From Siderastrea radians (taxonomy: Eukaryota; Cnidaria; Anthozoa; Scleractinia; Rhizangiidae), in contig CAXHKT010000105.1 in NCBI GenBank assembly GCA_964017195.1, forward strand, positions 185,001-249,000: 64,000 nucleotides of DNA, written 5' to 3'. Shown piece by piece: positions 1 to 9,626 of this stretch. Under the pieces are notes generated by a model, which worked only from the letters and a program-made list of their open reading frames with translations, had not been told where the DNA came from and did no database searches. Each line of letters begins with the position of its first letter. The first letter of the stretch is position 1. Position numbers and translations under genes: made by a program.

Positions 1-379
1 CTGGGAATGCCCCAAAATGGAGTTTTTTCCCTAAGGATCGCGCACATATCGCGCCTTCTTTGTGCTTTTTCACAAAAGGAATTTTTCTCTGATGGTCCCA
101 GAGGGATTGACTACATTTGGGATATTTGTGCATGAAGCTGAGAGCGCCAATTAGCTTTTTTCTGCTTTTGGGGGCTAATTCAAGCCCTGAAAAAGTGCAG
201 CACTTTTGAGTATCGCCAAATTCGATAAAAAAGTGCCAAATGGAATGTTTTTTGGTGCCGTAACGGGATCTGGGGTGCTTTTGTGCTGGGGCCGTTGCAC
301 CAAAACCAGCACTTTTTTGAGGGACCCACCCCACCCCTCTCAAAACTGAAATTCCCACCTTATCGACAAAATTGCAGAC
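1..379 (+). repeat. Class I trimer 1 (start cut by window)
   Basis: It contains the diverged middle protomer with GGGGGCTAATTC and AACGGGATCTGGGG, ending in CACCTTATCGACAAAATTGCAGAC. It shares GTGCTTTTTCAC and CATGAAGCTG with the class I trimer at 39320. Confidence 0.88.
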
Positions 380-706
380 TTTCTACACAATAAACTTTTT
401 TTTCTGATATCCCCGAGGGATTTGCATTATTATTGGGCCAGTGCGCAGCCTTGCGCAGCCTTGCGTAGTTAACAACACCTTTTTTAGCCTCTGGGAATGC
501 CCCAAAATGGGGTTTTTTTCCTATGGATCGCACATATCGCGCCTTCTTTGTGCTTTTGCACAAAAGGAATTTTTTTCGGATGGTCCCAGAGGGATTGAAT
601 GCATTTTGGACCTTTGTGCATGCAGCTGACAGTGCCAGTTAGCTTTTTTAGCCTCTGGGAAGGCCAATAATTGGGTTTTTTCCCTAAGGATCGCACATAT
701 CGCGCC

Positions 707-1033
707 TTTCTACACCATAAACTTTTTTTTCTGATAGCCCCGAGGGATTTGCATTATTATTGGGCCAGTGCGCAGCCTTGCGCAGCCTTGCGTAGTTAAC
801 AACACCTTTTTTAGCCTCTGGGAATGCCCCAAAATGGGGTTTTTTCCCTATGGATCGAACATATCGCGCCTTCTTTGTGCTTTTGCACAAAAGGAATTTT
901 TTTCGGATGGTCCCAGAGGGATTGAATGCATTTTGGACCTTTGTGCATGCAGCTGAGAGTGCCAGTTAGCTTTTTTAGCCTCTGGGAAGGCCAATAATTG
1001 GGTTTTTTCCCTAAGGATCGCACATATCGCGCC
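707..1033 (+). repeat. Representative 327-base dimer unit
   Basis: This is a typical full dimer, running from one TTTCTACAC start to the next. In order it holds a T8 tract, CTGATAGCCCCGAGGGATTTG, an AT-rich GCATTATTATTGGGCCAG segment, two copies of the 10-mer GCGCAGCCTT, AGTTAACAACACC, box A (AGCCTCTGGGAATGCCCC), a CG-bearing element ATCG..CATATCGCGCC, the short dyad TTTGTGC-TTTT-GCACAAA, a T7 tract, GGATGGTCCCAGAGGGATTG, TGCATGCAGCTGAG, box A' (AGCCTCTGGGAAGGCC) and a second CATATCGCGCC. The length is divisible by three, so short reading frames can run across units without meaning that they are coding. Confidence 0.93.
813..976 (+). repeat. Representative protomer P1 (164 b)
   Basis: P1 runs from box A to the base before box A'. 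Box A reads GGGAATGCCCCAAAATGGGG followed by a T6 tract and CCC. The distal part carries the TTTGTGC/GCACAAA dyad, GGATGGTCCCAGAGGGATTG, and TGCATGCAGCTGAG ahead of the terminal AGTTAGCTTTTTT. It aligns to P2 along its full length: box A against box A', GGTCCCAGAGGGATTG against AGCCCCGAGGGATTTG, GTGCATGCAG against GTGCGCAG, and AGTTAGCTTTTTT against AGTTAACAACACCTTTTTT. The equal length and colinear matches show that the 327-base unit is an old dimer. Confidence 0.85.
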
Positions 1034-1140
1034 TTTCTACACCATAAACTTTTTTTTTCTGATAGCCCCGAGGGATTTGCATTATTATTGGGCCAGTGCG
1101 CAGCCTTGCGCAGCCTTGCGTAGTTAACAACACCTTTTTT
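977..1140 (+). repeat. Representative protomer P2 (164 b)
   Basis: P2 runs from box A' (GGGAAGGCCAATAATTGGG here; more often GGCCAAAAATTGGG) through the unit start TTTCTACAC to the next box A. It differs from P1 mainly in two places. TTTCTACACAATAAAC replaces the TTTGTGC/GCACAAA dyad, and the tail carries the variable GCGCAGCCTT 10-mer, whose copy number sets the length of the dimer. Confidence 0.85.
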
Positions 1141-1689
1141 AGGCTCTGGGAATGCCCCAAAATGGGGTTTTTTCCCTAAGGATCGCACATATCGCGCCTT
1201 CTTTGTGCTTCTGCACAAAAGGAATTTTTTTCGGATGGTCCCAGAGGGATTGAATGCAATTTGGACCTTTGTGCATGCAGCTGAGAGTGCCAGTTAGCTT
1301 TTTTAGCCTCTGGGAAGGCCAAAAATTGGGTTTTTTTCCCTAAGGATCGCACATATCACGCCTTTCTACACAATAAACTTTTTTTTCTGATAGCCCCGAG
1401 GGATTTGCATTATTATTGGGCCAGTGCGCAGCCTTGCGCAGCCTTGCGTAGTTAACAACACCTTTTTTAGCCTCTGGGAATGCCCCAAAATGGGGTTTTT
1501 TCCCTAAGGATCGCAAATATCGCGCCTTCTTTGTGCTTTTGCACAAAAGGAATTTTTTTCGGATGGTGCCAGAGGGATTGAATGCATTTTGGACCTTTGT
1601 GCATGCAGCTGAGAGTGCCAGTTAGCTTTTTTAGCCTCTGGGAAGGCCAATAATTGGGTTTTTTCCCGAAGGATCGCACATATCGCGCC

Positions 1690-2168
1690 TTTCTACACAA
1701 TAAACTTTTTTTTCTGATAGCCCCGAGGGATTTGCATTATTATTGGGCCAGTGCGCAGCCTTGCGTAGTTAACAACACCTTTTTTAGCCTCTGGGAATGC
1801 CCCAAAATGGGGATTTTTCCCTAAGGATCGCACATATCGCGCCTTCTTTGTGCTTTTGCACAAAAGGAATTTTTTCGGATGGTCCCAGAGGGATTGAATG
1901 CATTTTGGACCTTTGTGCATGCAGCTGAGTGTGCCAGTTAGCTTTTTTAGCCTCTGGGAAGGCCAAAAATTGGGTCTTTTCCCTAAGGATCGCACATCTC
2001 GCGACTTCTTTGTGCTTTTGCACAAAAGGAATTTTTTTCGGATGGTGCCAGAGGGATTGAATGCATTTTGGACCTTTGTGCATGCAGCTGAGAGTGCCAG
2101 TTAGCTTTTTTAGCCTCTGGGAAGGCCAAAAATTGGGTTTTTTCCCTAAGGATCGCACATATCGCGCC
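1690..2168 (+). repeat. Class II trimer a (479 b), P1-P1'-P2
   Basis: After the first P1, box A' (GGCCAAAAATTGGGTC) continues through CACATCTCGCGACTTC into TTTGTGCTTTTGCACAAAAG, which belongs to P1, instead of into the P2 start TTTCTACAC. A second box A' then leads into TTTCAACAC. The unit is thus one protomer longer than a dimer, a register shift by one protomer. The CATCTCGCGAC variant marks the junction in all eleven class II units. Confidence 0.9.
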
Positions 2169-2469
2169 TTTCAACACAATAAACTTTTTTTTCTGATAGC
2201 CCCGAGGGATTTGCATTATTATTGGGCCAGTGCGCAGCCTTGCGCAGCCTTGCGCAGTTAACAACATCTTTTTTAGGCTCTGGGAATGCCCCAAAATGGA
2301 GTTTTTTCCCTAAGGATCGCGCACATATCGCGCCTTCTTTGTGCTTTTGCACAAAAGGAATTTTTCTCTGATGGTCCCAGAGGGATTGACTACATTTGGG
2401 ATATTTGTGCATGCAGCTGAGAGCGCCAATTTGCTTTTTTCTGCTTTTGGGGGCTAATTCAAGCCCTGA

Positions 2470-2486
2470 AAAAGTGCAGCACTTTT
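2470..2486. repeat. Perfect 8-bp inverted repeat AAAAGTGC-A-GCACTTTT
   Basis: This short palindrome with a one-base centre lies in the middle protomer of the class I trimer and recurs in every class I trimer I inspected. A second inverted repeat with the same core, GTGCTGG and CCAGCAC, lies about 80 bases downstream. Confidence 0.85.
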
Positions 2487-2562
2487 GAGTATCGCCAAAT
2501 TCGATAAACAAAGTGCCAAATGGAATGTTTTTTGGTGCCGTAACGGGATCTGGGGTGCTTTT

Positions 2563-2592
2563 GTGCTGGGGCCGTTGCACCAAAACCAGCAC
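2563..2592. repeat. Inverted repeat GTGCTGG ... CCAGCAC (7-bp arms)
   Basis: Seven-base arms flank a 16-base spacer in the middle protomer of the class I trimer. The GTGC/GCAC core is shared with the palindrome at 2470 and with the TTTGTGC/GCACAAA dyad of P1, so this motif recurs across the family. Confidence 0.8.
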
Positions 2593-2659
2593 TTTCTTGA
2601 GGGACCCACCCCACCCCTCTCAAAACTGAAATTCCCACCTTATCGACAAAATCGCAGAC

Positions 2660-3150
2660 TTTCTACACAATAAACTTTTTTTTCTGATAGCCCCGAGGGA
2701 TTTGCATTATTATTGGGCCAGTGCGCAGCCTTGCGCAGCCTTGCGCAGTTAACAACATCTTTTTTAGGCTCTGGGAATGCCCCAAAATGGAGTTTTTTCC
2801 CTAAGGATCGCGCACATATCGCGCCTTCTTTGTGCTTTTGCACAAAAGGAATTTTTCTCTGATGGTCCCAGAGGGATTGACTACATTTGGGATATTTGTG
2901 CATGAAGCTGAGAGCGCCAATTAGCTTTTTTCTGCTTTTGGGGGCTAATTCAAGCCCTGAAAAAGTGCAGCACTTTTGAGTATCTCCAAATTCGATAAAA
3001 AAAGTGCCAAATGGAATGTTTTTTGGTGCCGTAACGGGATCTGGGGTGCTTTTGTGCTGGGGCCGTTGCACCAAAACCAGCACTTTTTTGAGGGACCCAC
3101 CCCACCCCTCTCAAAACTGAAATTCCCACCTTATCGACAAAATCGCAGAC
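2660..3150 (+). repeat. Class I trimer 3 (491 b), tandem to trimer 2
   Basis: It follows trimer 2 directly. Private variants are GAGTATCTCC near 2980 and CATGAAGCTG, shared with 46760 and 51473. Confidence 0.93.
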
Positions 3151-4438
3151 TTTCTACACAATAAACTTTTTTTTCTGATATCCCCGAGGGATTTGCATTA
3201 TTATTGGGCCAGTGCGCAGCCTTGCGCAGCCTTGCGTAGTTAACAACACCTTTTTTAGCCTCTGGGAATGCCCCAAAATGGGGTTTTTTTCCTATGGATC
3301 GCACATATCGCGCCTTCTTTGTGCTTTTGCACAAAAGGAATTTTTTTCGGATGGTTCCAGAGGGATTGAATGCATTTTGGACCTTTGTGCATGCAGCTGA
3401 GAGTGCCAGTTAGCTTTTTTAGCCTCTGGGAAGGCCAATAATTGGGTTTTTTCCCTAAGGATCGCACATATCGCGCCTTTCTACACCATAAACTTTTTTT
3501 TCTGATAGCCCCGAGGGATTTGCATTATTATTGGGCCAGTGCGCAGCCTTGCGCAGCCTTGCGTAGTTAACAACACCTTTTTTAGCCTCTGGGAATGCCC
3601 CAAAATGGGGTTTTTTCCCTAAGGATCGCACATATCGCGCCTTCTTTGTGCTTCTGCACAAAAGGAATTTTTTTCGGATGGTCCCAGAGGGATTGAATGC
3701 AATTTGGACCTTTGTGCATGCAGCTGAGAGTGCCAGTTAGCTTTTTTAGCCTCTGGGAAGGCCAAAAATTGGTTTTTTTTCCCTAAGGATCGCACATATC
3801 AGGCCTTTCTACACAATAAACTTTTTTTTCTGATAGCCCCGAGGGATTTGCATTATTATTGGGCCAGTGCGCAGCCTTGCGTAGTCAACAACACCTTTTT
3901 TAGCCTCTGGGAATGCCCCAAAATGGGGATTTTTCCCTAAGGATCGCACATATCGCGCCTTCTTTGTGCTTTTGCACAAAAGGAATTTTTTCGGATGGTC
4001 CCAGAGGGATTGAATGCAATTTGGACCTTTGTGCATGCAGCTGAGAGTGCCAGTTAGCTTTTTTAGCCTCTGGGAAGGCCAAAAATTGGTTTTTTTTCCC
4101 TAAGGATCGCACATATCAGGCCTTTCTACACAATAAACTTTTTTTTCTGATAGCCCCGAGGGATTTGCATTATTATTGGGCCAGTGCGCAGCCTTGCGTA
4201 GTTAACAACACCTTTTTTAGCCTCTGGGAATGCCCCAAAATGGGGTTTTTCCCTAAGGATCGCAAATATCGCGCCTTCTTTGTGCTTTTGCACAAAAGGA
4301 ATTTTTTTCGGATGGTCCCAGAGGGATTGAATGCATTTTGGACCTTTGTGCATGCAGCTGAGAGTGCCAGTTAGCTTTTTTAGCCTCTGGGAAGGCCAAT
4401 AATTGGGTTTCTTCCCGAAGGATCGCACATATCGCGCC

Positions 4439-4917
4439 TTTCTACACAATAAACTTTTTTTTCTGATAGCCCCGAGGGATTTGCATTATTATTGGGCCAG
4501 GGCGCAGCCTTGCGTAGTCAACAACACCTTTTTTAGCCTCTGGGAATGCCCCAAAATGGGGATTTTTCCCTAAGGATCGCACATATCGCGCCTTCTTTGT
4601 GCTTTTGCACAAAAGGAATTTTTTCGGATGGTCCCAGAGGGATTGAATGCATTTTGGACCTTTGTGCATGCAGCTGAGTGTGCCAGTTAGCTTTTTTAGC
4701 CTCTGGGAAGGCCAAAAATTGGGTCTTTTCCCTAAGGATCGCACATCTCGCGACTTCTTTGTGCTTTTGCACAAAAGGAATTTTTTTCGGATGGTGCCAG
4801 AGGGATTGAATGCATTTTGGACCTTTGTGCATGCAGCTGAGAGTGCCAGTTAGCTTTTTTAGCCTCTGGGAAGGCCAAAAATTGGGTTTTTTCCCTAAGG
4901 TTCGCACATATCGCGCC
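4439..4917 (+). repeat. Class II trimer b (479 b)
   Basis: It has the CATCTCGCGAC junction near 4745 and lies directly upstream of class I trimer 4. The preceding protomer has the private CAGGGCGCAG. Confidence 0.9.
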
Positions 4918-5408
4918 TTTCAACACAATAAACTTTTTTTTCTGAAAGCCCCGAGGGATTTGCATTATTATTGGGCCAGTGCGCAGCCTTGCGCAGCCTT
5001 GCGCAGTTAACAACATCTTTTTTAGGCTCTGGGAATGCCCCAAAATGGAGTTTTTTCCCTAAGGATCGCGCACATATCGCGCCTTCTTTGTGCTTTTGCA
5101 CAAAAGGAATTTTTCTCTGATGGTCCCAGAGGGATTGACTACATTTGGGATATTTGTGCATGCAGCTGAGAGCGCCAATTTGCTTTTTTCTGCTTTTGGG
5201 GGCTAATTCAAGCCCTGAAAAAGTGCAGCACTTTTGAGTATCGCCAAATTCGATAAAAAAAGTGCCAAATGGAATGTTTTTTGGTGCCGTAACGGGATCT
5301 GGGGTGCTTTTGTGCTGGGGCCGTTGCACCAAAACCAGCACTTTTTTGAGGGACCCACCCCACCCCTCTCAAAACTGAAATTCCCACCTTATCGACAAAA
5401 TCGCAGAC
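4918..5408 (+). repeat. Class I trimer 4 (491 b)
   Basis: This is the last class I trimer before the dimer-only mixed zone. Private CTGAAAGCC near its start is shared only with 53731. Confidence 0.93.
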
Positions 5409-8400
5409 TTTCTACACAATAAACTTTTTTTTCTGATAGCCCCGAGGGATTTGCATTATTATTGGGCCAGTGCGCAGCCTTGCGCAGCCTTGCGTAGTTA
5501 ACAACACCTTTTTTAGCCTCTGGGAATGCCCCAAAATGGGTTTTTTTTTCCTATGGATCGCACATATCGCGCCTTCTTTGTGCTTTTGCACAAAAGGAAT
5601 TTTTTTCGGATAGTCCCAGAGGGATTGAATGCATTTTGGACCTTTGTGCATGCAGCTGAGAGTGCCAGTTAGCTTTTTTAGCCTCTGGGAAGGCCAATAA
5701 TTGGGTTTTTTCCCTAAGGATCGCACATTTCACGCCTTTCTACACAATAAACTTTTTTTTCTGATAGCCCCGAGGGATTTGCATTATTATTGGGCCAGTG
5801 CGCAGCCTTGCGCAGCCTTGCGTAGTTAACAACACCTTTTTTAGCCTCTGGGAATGCCCCAAAATGGGGTTTTTTCTCTAAGGATCGCACATATCGCGCC
5901 TTTTTTCTGCTTTTGCACAAAAGGAATTTTTTTCGGATGGTCCCAGAGGGATTGAATGCATTTTGGACCTTTGTGCATGCAGCTGAGAGTGCCAGTTAGC
6001 TTTTTTAGCCTCTGGGAAGGCCAAAAATTGGGTTTTTTCCCTAAGGATCGCACATATCGCGCCTTTCTACACAATAAACTTTTTTTTTCTGATAGCCCCG
6101 AGGGATTTGCATTATTATTGGGCCAGTGCGCAGCCTTGAGCAGCCTTGCGTAGTTAACAACACCTTTTTTAGCCTCTGGGAATGCCCCAAAATGGGGTTT
6201 TTTCCCTAAGGATCGCAAATATCGCGCCTTCTTTGTGCTTTTGCACAAAAGGAATTTTTTTCGGATGGTCCCAGAGGGATTGAATGCATTTTGGACCTTT
6301 GTGCATGCAGCTGAGAGTGCCAGTTAGCTTTTTTAGCCTCTGGGAAGGCCAATAATTGGGTTTTTTCCCGAAGGATCGCACATATCGCGCCTTTCTACAC
6401 AATAAACTTTTTTTTCTGATAGCCCCGAGGGATTTGCATTATTATTGGGCCAGTGCGCAGCCTTGCGTAGTTAACAACACCTTTTTTAGCCTCTGGGAAT
6501 GCCCCAAAATGGGGATTTTTCCCTAAGGATCGCACATATCGCGCCTTCTTTGTGCTTTTGCACAAAAGGAATTTTTTTCGGATGGTCCCAGAGGGATTGA
6601 ATGCATTTTGGACCTTTGTGCATGCAGCTGAGATTGCCAGTTAGCTTTTTTAGCCTCTGGGAAGGCCAAAAATTGGGTTTTTTTTCTAAGGATCGCACAT
6701 ATCGCGCCTTTCTACACCGTAACCTTTTTATTCTGATAGTCCCGAGGGGTTTGCATTATTATTGGGCCAGTGCGCAGCCTTGCGTAGTTAACAACACCTT
6801 TTTTAGCCTCTGGGAATGCCGCAAAATGGGGTTTTTTCCCTAAGGATCGCACATATCGCGCCTTCTTTGTTCTTTTGCACAAAAGGAATTTTTTTCGGAT
6901 TTTCCCAGAGGGATTGAATGCATTTTGGACCTTTGTGCATGCAGCTGAGAGTGCCAGTTAACTTTTTTAGCCTCTGTGAAGACCAATAATTGGGTTTTTT
7001 CCCTAAGGATCGCACATATCGCGCCTTTCTACACAATAAACGTTTTTTTTCTGATAGCCCCGAGGGATTTGCATTATTATTGGGCCAGTGCGCAGCCTTG
7101 CGCAGCCTTGCGTAGTTAACAACACCTTTCTTAGTCTCTGGGAATGCCGAAAAATGGGGTTTTTCCCTAAGGATCGCACATATCGCGCCTTCTTTGTGCT
7201 TTTGCACAAAAGGAATTTTTTTCGGATGGTCCAGGAGGGATTGAATGCATTTGGGACCTTTGTGCATGCAGCTGAGAGTGCCAGTTTGCTTTTCTAGCCT
7301 CTGGGAAGGCCAAAAATTGGGTTTTTTCCCTAAGGATCGCACATATCGCGCCTTTCTACACCGTAACCTTTTTATTCTGATAGCCCCGAGGGATTTGCAT
7401 TATTATTGGGCCAGTGCGCAGCCTTGCGTAGTTAACAACACCTTTTTTAGCCTCTGGGAATGCCCCAAAATGGGTTTTTTTTCCTATGGATCGCACATAT
7501 CGCGCCTTCTTTGTGCTTTTGCACAAAAGGAATTTTTTTCAGATGGTCCCAGAGGGATTGAATGCATTTTGGACCTTTGTGCATGCAGCTGAGAGTGCCA
7601 GTTAGCCTTTTTAGCCTCTGGGAAGGCCAAAAATTGGGTTTTTTCCCTAAGGATCGCACATATCGCGCCTTTCTACACAATAAACTTTTTTTTTCTGATA
7701 GCCGCGAGGGATTTGCATTATTATTGGCCCAGTGCGCAGCCTTACGCAGCCTTGCGTAGTTAACAACACCTTTTTTAGCCTCTGAGAATGCCCCAAAATG
7801 GGTTTTTTTCCCTAAGGATCGCACATATCGCGCCTTCTTTGTGCTTTTGCACAAAAGGAATTTTTTTCGGATGGTCCAGGAGGGATTGAATGCATTTGGG
7901 ACCTTTGTGCATGCAGCTGAGAGTGCCAGTTTGCTTTTCTAGCCTCTGGGAAGGCCAAAAATTGGGTTTTTTCCCTAAGGATCGCACATATCGCGCCTTT
8001 CTACACAATAAACGTTTTCTTTCTGATAGCCCCGGGGGATTTGCATTATTATTGGGCCAGTGCGCAGCCTTGCGCAGCCTTGCGCAGTTAACAACACCTT
8101 TTTTAGCCTCTGGGAATGCCCGAAAATGGGTTTTTTTCCCTAAGGATCGCACATATCGCGCCTTCTTTGTGCTTTTGCACAAAAGGAATTTTTTTCGGAT
8201 AGTCCCAGAGGGATTGAATGCATTTTGGACCTTTGTGCATGCAGCTGAGAGTGCCAGTTAGCTTTTTTAGCCTCTGGGAAGGCCAAAAATGGAGTTTTTT
8301 CCCTAAGGATCGCACATATCGCGCTTTTCTACACAATAAACTTTTTTTTCTGATAGCCCCGAGGGATTTGCGTTATTATTAGGCCAGTGCGCAGCCTTGC

Positions 8401-9626
8401 ACAGCCTTGCGCAGTCAACAACACCTTTTTTAGCCTCTGGGAAGGCCAAAAATGGAGTTTTTTCCCTAAGGATCGCACATATCGCGCCTTCTTTGTGCTT
8501 TTGCACAAAAGGAATTTTTTTCGGATGGTCCAGGAGGGATTGAATGCACTTGGGACCTTTGTGCATGCAGCTGAGAGTGCCAGTTTGCTTTTCTAGCCTC
8601 TGGGAAGGCCAAAAATTGGGTTTTTTCCCTAAGGATCGCACATATCGCGCCTTTCTACACCGTAACCTTTTTATTCTGATAGCCCCGAGGGATTTGCATT
8701 ATTATTGGGCCAGTGCGCAGCCTTGCGTAGTTAACAACACCTTTTTTAGCCTCTGGGAATGCCCCAAAATGGGGTTTTTTTCCTATGGATCGCACATATC
8801 GCGCCTTCTTTGTGCTTTTGCACAAAAGGAATTTTTTTCGGATGGTCCCAGAGGGATTGAATGCATTTTGGACCTTTGTGCATGCAGCTGAGAGTGCCAG
8901 TTAGCCTTTTTAGCCTCTGGGAAGGCCAAAAATTGGGTTTTTTCCCTAAGGATCGCACATATCGCGCCTTTCTACACAATAAACTTTTTTTTTTCTGATA
9001 GCCGCGAGGGATTTGCATTATTATTGGCCCAGTGCGCAGCCTTACGCAGCCTTGCGTAGTTAACAACACCTTTTTTAGCCTCTGAGAATGCCCCAAAATG
9101 GGTTTTTTTCCCTAAGGATCGCACATATCGCGCCTTCTTTGTGCTTTTGCACAAAAGGAATTTTTTTCGGATGGTCCAGGAGGGATTGAATGCATTTGGG
9201 ACCTTTGTGCATGCAGCTGAGAGTGCCAGTTAGCTTTTTTAGCCTCTGGGAAGGCCAAAAATTGGGTTTTTTCCCTAAGGATCGCACATATCGCGCCTTT
9301 CTACACAATAAACGTTTTTTTTGTGATAGCCCCGGGGGATTTGCATTATTATTGGGCCAGTGCGCAGCCTTGCGCAGCCTTGCACAGTTAACAACACCTT
9401 TTTTAGCCTCTGGGAATGCCCCAAAATGGGTTTTTTTCCCTAAGGATCGCACATATCGCGCCTTCTTTGTGCTTTTGCACAAAAGGAATTTTTTTCGGAT
9501 GGTCCCAGAGGGATTGAATGCATTTTGGACCTTTGTGCATGCAGCTGAGAGTGCCAGTTAGCTTTTTTAGCCTCTGGGAAGGCCAAAAATTGGGTTTTTT
9601 TCTCTAAGGATCGCACATATCGCGCC
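5409..9626. repeat. Mixed zone between domains A and B, dimers only
   Basis: This holds only dimers, about thirteen of them, with no class I or class II trimer. The first part carries A-like variants (CACAATAAAC with a T8 tract, CCAATAATTGG). From about 6709 B-type variants appear: CACCGTAACC with one 10-mer, AAACGTTTT, and GCCGCGAGGG with GGCCCAG. Their order is irregular compared with the B HOR. It is copied at 54222-58437, where one dimer is added near 54654-54980 and one present here near 8746-9075 is missing. Confidence 0.82.

Larger units (their letters stand above)
2439..2602 (+). repeat. Diverged third protomer of class I trimer (representative)
   Basis: The extra segment of a class I trimer has the length of one protomer, since 491 equals 327 plus 164. 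Its distal half still aligns with P1: GGAATGTTTTTTGG with GGAATTTTTTTCGG, then GGGATC with GGGATT, TGCTTTTG with TGCATTTTGG, TTGCACC near GTGCATGC, and a terminal T6 tract. The proximal half, GGGGGCTAATTCAAGCCCTG, is barely recognisable. I infer an old member of the same family, not a foreign insert; an unrelated insert of the same length remains possible. Confidence 0.7.
2169..2659 (+). repeat. Class I trimer 2 (491 b)
   Basis: It starts TTTCAACACAATAAAC. Its first protomer has GAGTTTTTTCCC, ATCGCGCACATATCGCGCC and GGGATTGACTACATTTGGG. A diverged middle protomer (about 2439-2602) follows, then the P2-like part with weak box similarity ending CACCTTATCGACAAAATCGCAGAC. Private variants are GATAAACAAAG and CACTTTCTTGAGG, shared with 46269 and 50982. 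Confidence 0.93.
1..5408. repeat. Domain A, first copy: trimer-bearing higher-order repeat
   Basis: The order is: class I trimer cut by the window start, four dimers (380-1689), class II trimer, two tandem class I trimers, four dimers (3151-4438), class II trimer, class I trimer. The same order recurs at 38840-54221. From about 360 the region is colinear with 49500 onward, apart from one extra dimer here near 1340-1690. That extra dimer has a counterpart near 40730-41090, so the left edge also resembles the 39.4-41.1 kb part of the window. Private variants shared with the far copy include CAGGGCGCAG near 4498 (again near 53311) and CTGAAAGCC near 4943 (again near 53757). Confidence 0.85.

Noticed and set aside
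163..379. Class I extra segment as a transposon insertion
   Set aside because: No terminal inverted repeats, target-site duplication, poly-A tail or coding potential; the length is exactly one protomer and the distal half aligns with P1.
470..475. Six-base palindromes GTTAAC, CAGCTG and TGCATGCA as functional sites
   Set aside because: They recur because the unit recurs; six- to eight-base palindromes are expected by chance in a 327-base unit and I see no extra conservation.
895..925. CENP-B box in TTTTTTTCGGATGGTCCCAGAGGGA
   Set aside because: It has TTCG and a downstream GGGA, but the spacing and the CGGG core of the mammalian CENP-B box do not match.
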